Part shown: positions 62,870-64,000 of the stretch, one piece after another
Layout of the letters: the number at the start of each line of letters is the position of its first letter
How positions within the stretch are numbered: position 1 is the stretch's first letter
NCBI GenBank assembly: GCA_903873915.1
Contig: CAIQQH010000068.1
Coordinates: 62,001 to 126,000, forward strand
From: an uncultured Flavobacteriia bacterium
GTDB lineage: Bacteria > Bacteroidota > Bacteroidia > Flavobacteriales_D > Crocinitomicaceae
Reading direction: 5' to 3'
DNA: 64,000 nucleotides
Made by a program: the position numbers and the translations under genes
Notes under the pieces: model-generated
The model's database searches: none
Seen by the model: only the letters and a program-made list of their open reading frames with translations
What the model was told of the DNA's origin: nothing

Positions 62870-64000
62870 ATCTGGACGCACGAAGATATGTCATTCTTGC
62901 CTTTATCTTAATGGTAGGAGTTATCTACGCTTCACGCCTTTTTTATATGCAGGTAGTGGATGATCAATGGGTACTTCGCGCGCAAGAGATTGCAGAAAAA
63001 CGATGGGAAATTAGCCCTCCACGTGGTGTACTCTTTGATAGAACAGGTAAAAAGATTGTTTCGAACCGAACCTATTACAACCTGATGATGGTTGAGGATG
63101 AGATAGAGGATTTAGATACTGCTAAGTTTGCCAAGTTAATCGGCTGGACACGCGAAGAGGTGCGTAATCGATTTAAGGAAATTGTGCGGGGAGAGGGAAC
63201 GTATTACAATAAAAACACCCACAAACGCACGCCGAACTATCAAAAAATTCGGGCCTATCCATTTATGAAGGAACTTACCTTGGAGGAGGTTGCGCGCATC
63301 GCACCTCATTTGGACAACTTTAAGGGATTTCATGAAGAAATAACGAGCATGCGCAGCTATCCGTATGCCAATGGGGCGAACATTGTCGGATATCTTTCAG
63401 AAGTTTCCCAAGAAGAAATTGATGAAGACCGCTTTTATAAGCCGGGCAACAACATTGGTAAGGCGGGTTTAGAGCGTTTTTATGAAAAGGAGCTAAGAGG
63501 AAGAAAAGGCATTCGCTACATTGTTACTTCAGCCATGAACAATGCCATCGAATCGTATGCAGACGGGAAATACGACACCTCAGCCTTGCAGGGTCCTCCG
63601 TTGAAACTGGGTGTAGATATCCTTCTTCAAGCCTATGGAGAGAAATTACTGAAAGGCAAGCGCGGCTGCATCGTCGCTATAGAGCCTTTAACGGGTGAAA
63701 TCTTAGCCCTTGTATCTTCCCCCTCTTACGACCCTAATCTTATGATTGGGAAACGGAATATTTCGATGTACTATCCAAAACTCTTGTTGGACCCAAGTAC
63801 TCCACTTTTGCCCCGACCTTTGGCATCGGAATACCCGCCGGGATCGACATTTAAACTCTTAAACTCCTTGATTGCGCTGCAGGAAGGTGTCATTACTCCA
63901 GAGTTTGGCGCGCCGTGTAACAAATCTGTCGTTGGATGCCACAATCACGCAAGTGCAGGAAATCTCGCAGATGCCATAAAACACTCGTGCAACCCCTATT
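62866..64000 (+). CDS. mrdA: Penicillin-binding protein 2 (C-terminus cut by window edge)
   Basis: The elongasome transpeptidase. The 378 visible residues begin with a membrane anchor (YVILAFILMVGVIYASRLFY), continue through the N-terminal PBP dimer domain (ISPPRGVLFDRTGKKIVSNR, YLSEVSQEEIDEDRFY, GKAGLERFYEKELRG) and enter the transpeptidase domain. The catalytic serine tetrad is visible in YPPGSTFKLL (S-T-F-K) and an SxN-type motif in HSCNPY; the KTG box lies beyond the window. ATGA overlap with mreD shows coupling. Confidence 0.95.
   Translation, partial: MNLDARRYVILAFILMVGVIYASRLFYMQVVDDQWVLRAQEIAEKRWEISPPRGVLFDRTGKKIVSNRTYYNLMMVEDEIEDLDTAKFAKLIGWTREEVRNRFKEIVRGEGTYYNKNTHKRTPNYQKIRAYPFMKELTLEEVARIAPHLDNFKGFHEEITSMRSYPYANGANIVGYLSEVSQEEIDEDRFYKPGNNIGKAGLERFYEKELRGRKGIRYIVTSAMNNAIESYADGKYDTSALQGPPLKLGVDILLQAYGEKLLKGKRGCIVAIEPLTGEILALVSSPSYDPNLMIGKRNISMYYPKLLLDPSTPLLPRPLASEYPPGSTFKLLNSLIALQEGVITPEFGAPCNKSVVGCHNHASAGNLADAIKHSCNPY

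Overview
The window comes from a Bacteroidota chromosome, most likely the order Flavobacteriales. The evidence is type IX secretion hallmarks (a PorP/SprF-like protein, type A and type B C-terminal sorting domains), TonB-dependent receptors with N-terminal carboxypeptidase-regulatory domains, an HU-CCDC81/SPOR protein, a LETM1-related biofilm-associated protein, a DUF6495 protein, weak ribosome binding sites, and the Bacteroidota -7 promoter element TAnnTTTG upstream of many starts. A family such as Crocinitomicaceae is possible but cannot be settled here. No tRNA, rRNA, CRISPR array, intact transposase or prophage was seen.

Layout. 1-3.3 kb: an OmpA-like lipoprotein cut by the left edge, then an overlapping pair of type B-sorted adhesin and PorP/SprF-like protein. 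3.4-7.6 kb: a giant surface repeat protein. 7.8-11.1 kb: a PpiD/SurA-like chaperone and DprA facing each other across a two-way terminator. 11.3-17.9 kb: two paralogous TonB-dependent receptors, KdsB and an HU/SPOR cell-envelope protein. 18-22.9 kb: a C1 peptidase, a solitary BlaI-type repressor, Dxr, DUF6495, DUF2911 and SUFU-domain proteins. 23-24.2 kb: a lower-GC alpha/beta hydrolase between intergenic repeat blocks. 24.2-30.3 kb: Asd, a lamin-tail surface protein, a small outer-membrane protein, the LETM1-related protein and a decayed HigBA-like toxin-antitoxin pair. 30.3-38.9 kb (minus strand): Fbp, Mfd, a lipoprotein, two glycosyltransferases and a secreted hydrolase in one co-directional run. 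39-43.5 kb: a YqaA-like membrane protein, a type A-sorted surface protein, and an omega-amidase/aminotransferase pair. 43.6-44.3 kb: two small exported proteins. 44.4-46.8 kb: an AT-rich island (SHOCT-like, TPR and PD-(D/E)XK restriction-type proteins, plus a MITE-like element) bracketed by mosaic repeats. 46.8-52.1 kb: HemL, then kynureninase and kynurenine 3-monooxygenase around an esterase. 52.1-58.7 kb: an outer-membrane protein, an ArsC-like protein, a DMT transporter, a type IX-secreted copper monooxygenase-like protein, CtpA, a dCMP-deaminase-like protein and an OmpR-type regulator. 58.8-64 kb: PurH and the rod-shape cluster mreB-mreC-mreD-pbp2, the last cut by the right edge.

Most of the window is housekeeping and cell-envelope biology. 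The most unusual structure is intergenic. A mosaic repeat family occupies at least six gaps, usually starting at or near a stop codon. Its units are tiny hairpins, mostly with GNA triloops on one strand (CCC-GAA-GGG, GCC-GCA-GGC, TGC-GCA-GCA, CCT-GAA-AGG), separated by ATCAAATT spacers, together with tandem AATTACGA-type units and larger covarying hairpins. Two lower-GC accessory segments (the hydrolase at 23 kb and the restriction-like island at 45 kb) each lie between two blocks of this family. The last codons of hemL appear to be made from one repeat unit. I see no complete, clearly new defence system; the best candidate is the orphan PD-(D/E)XK island with its repeat borders.
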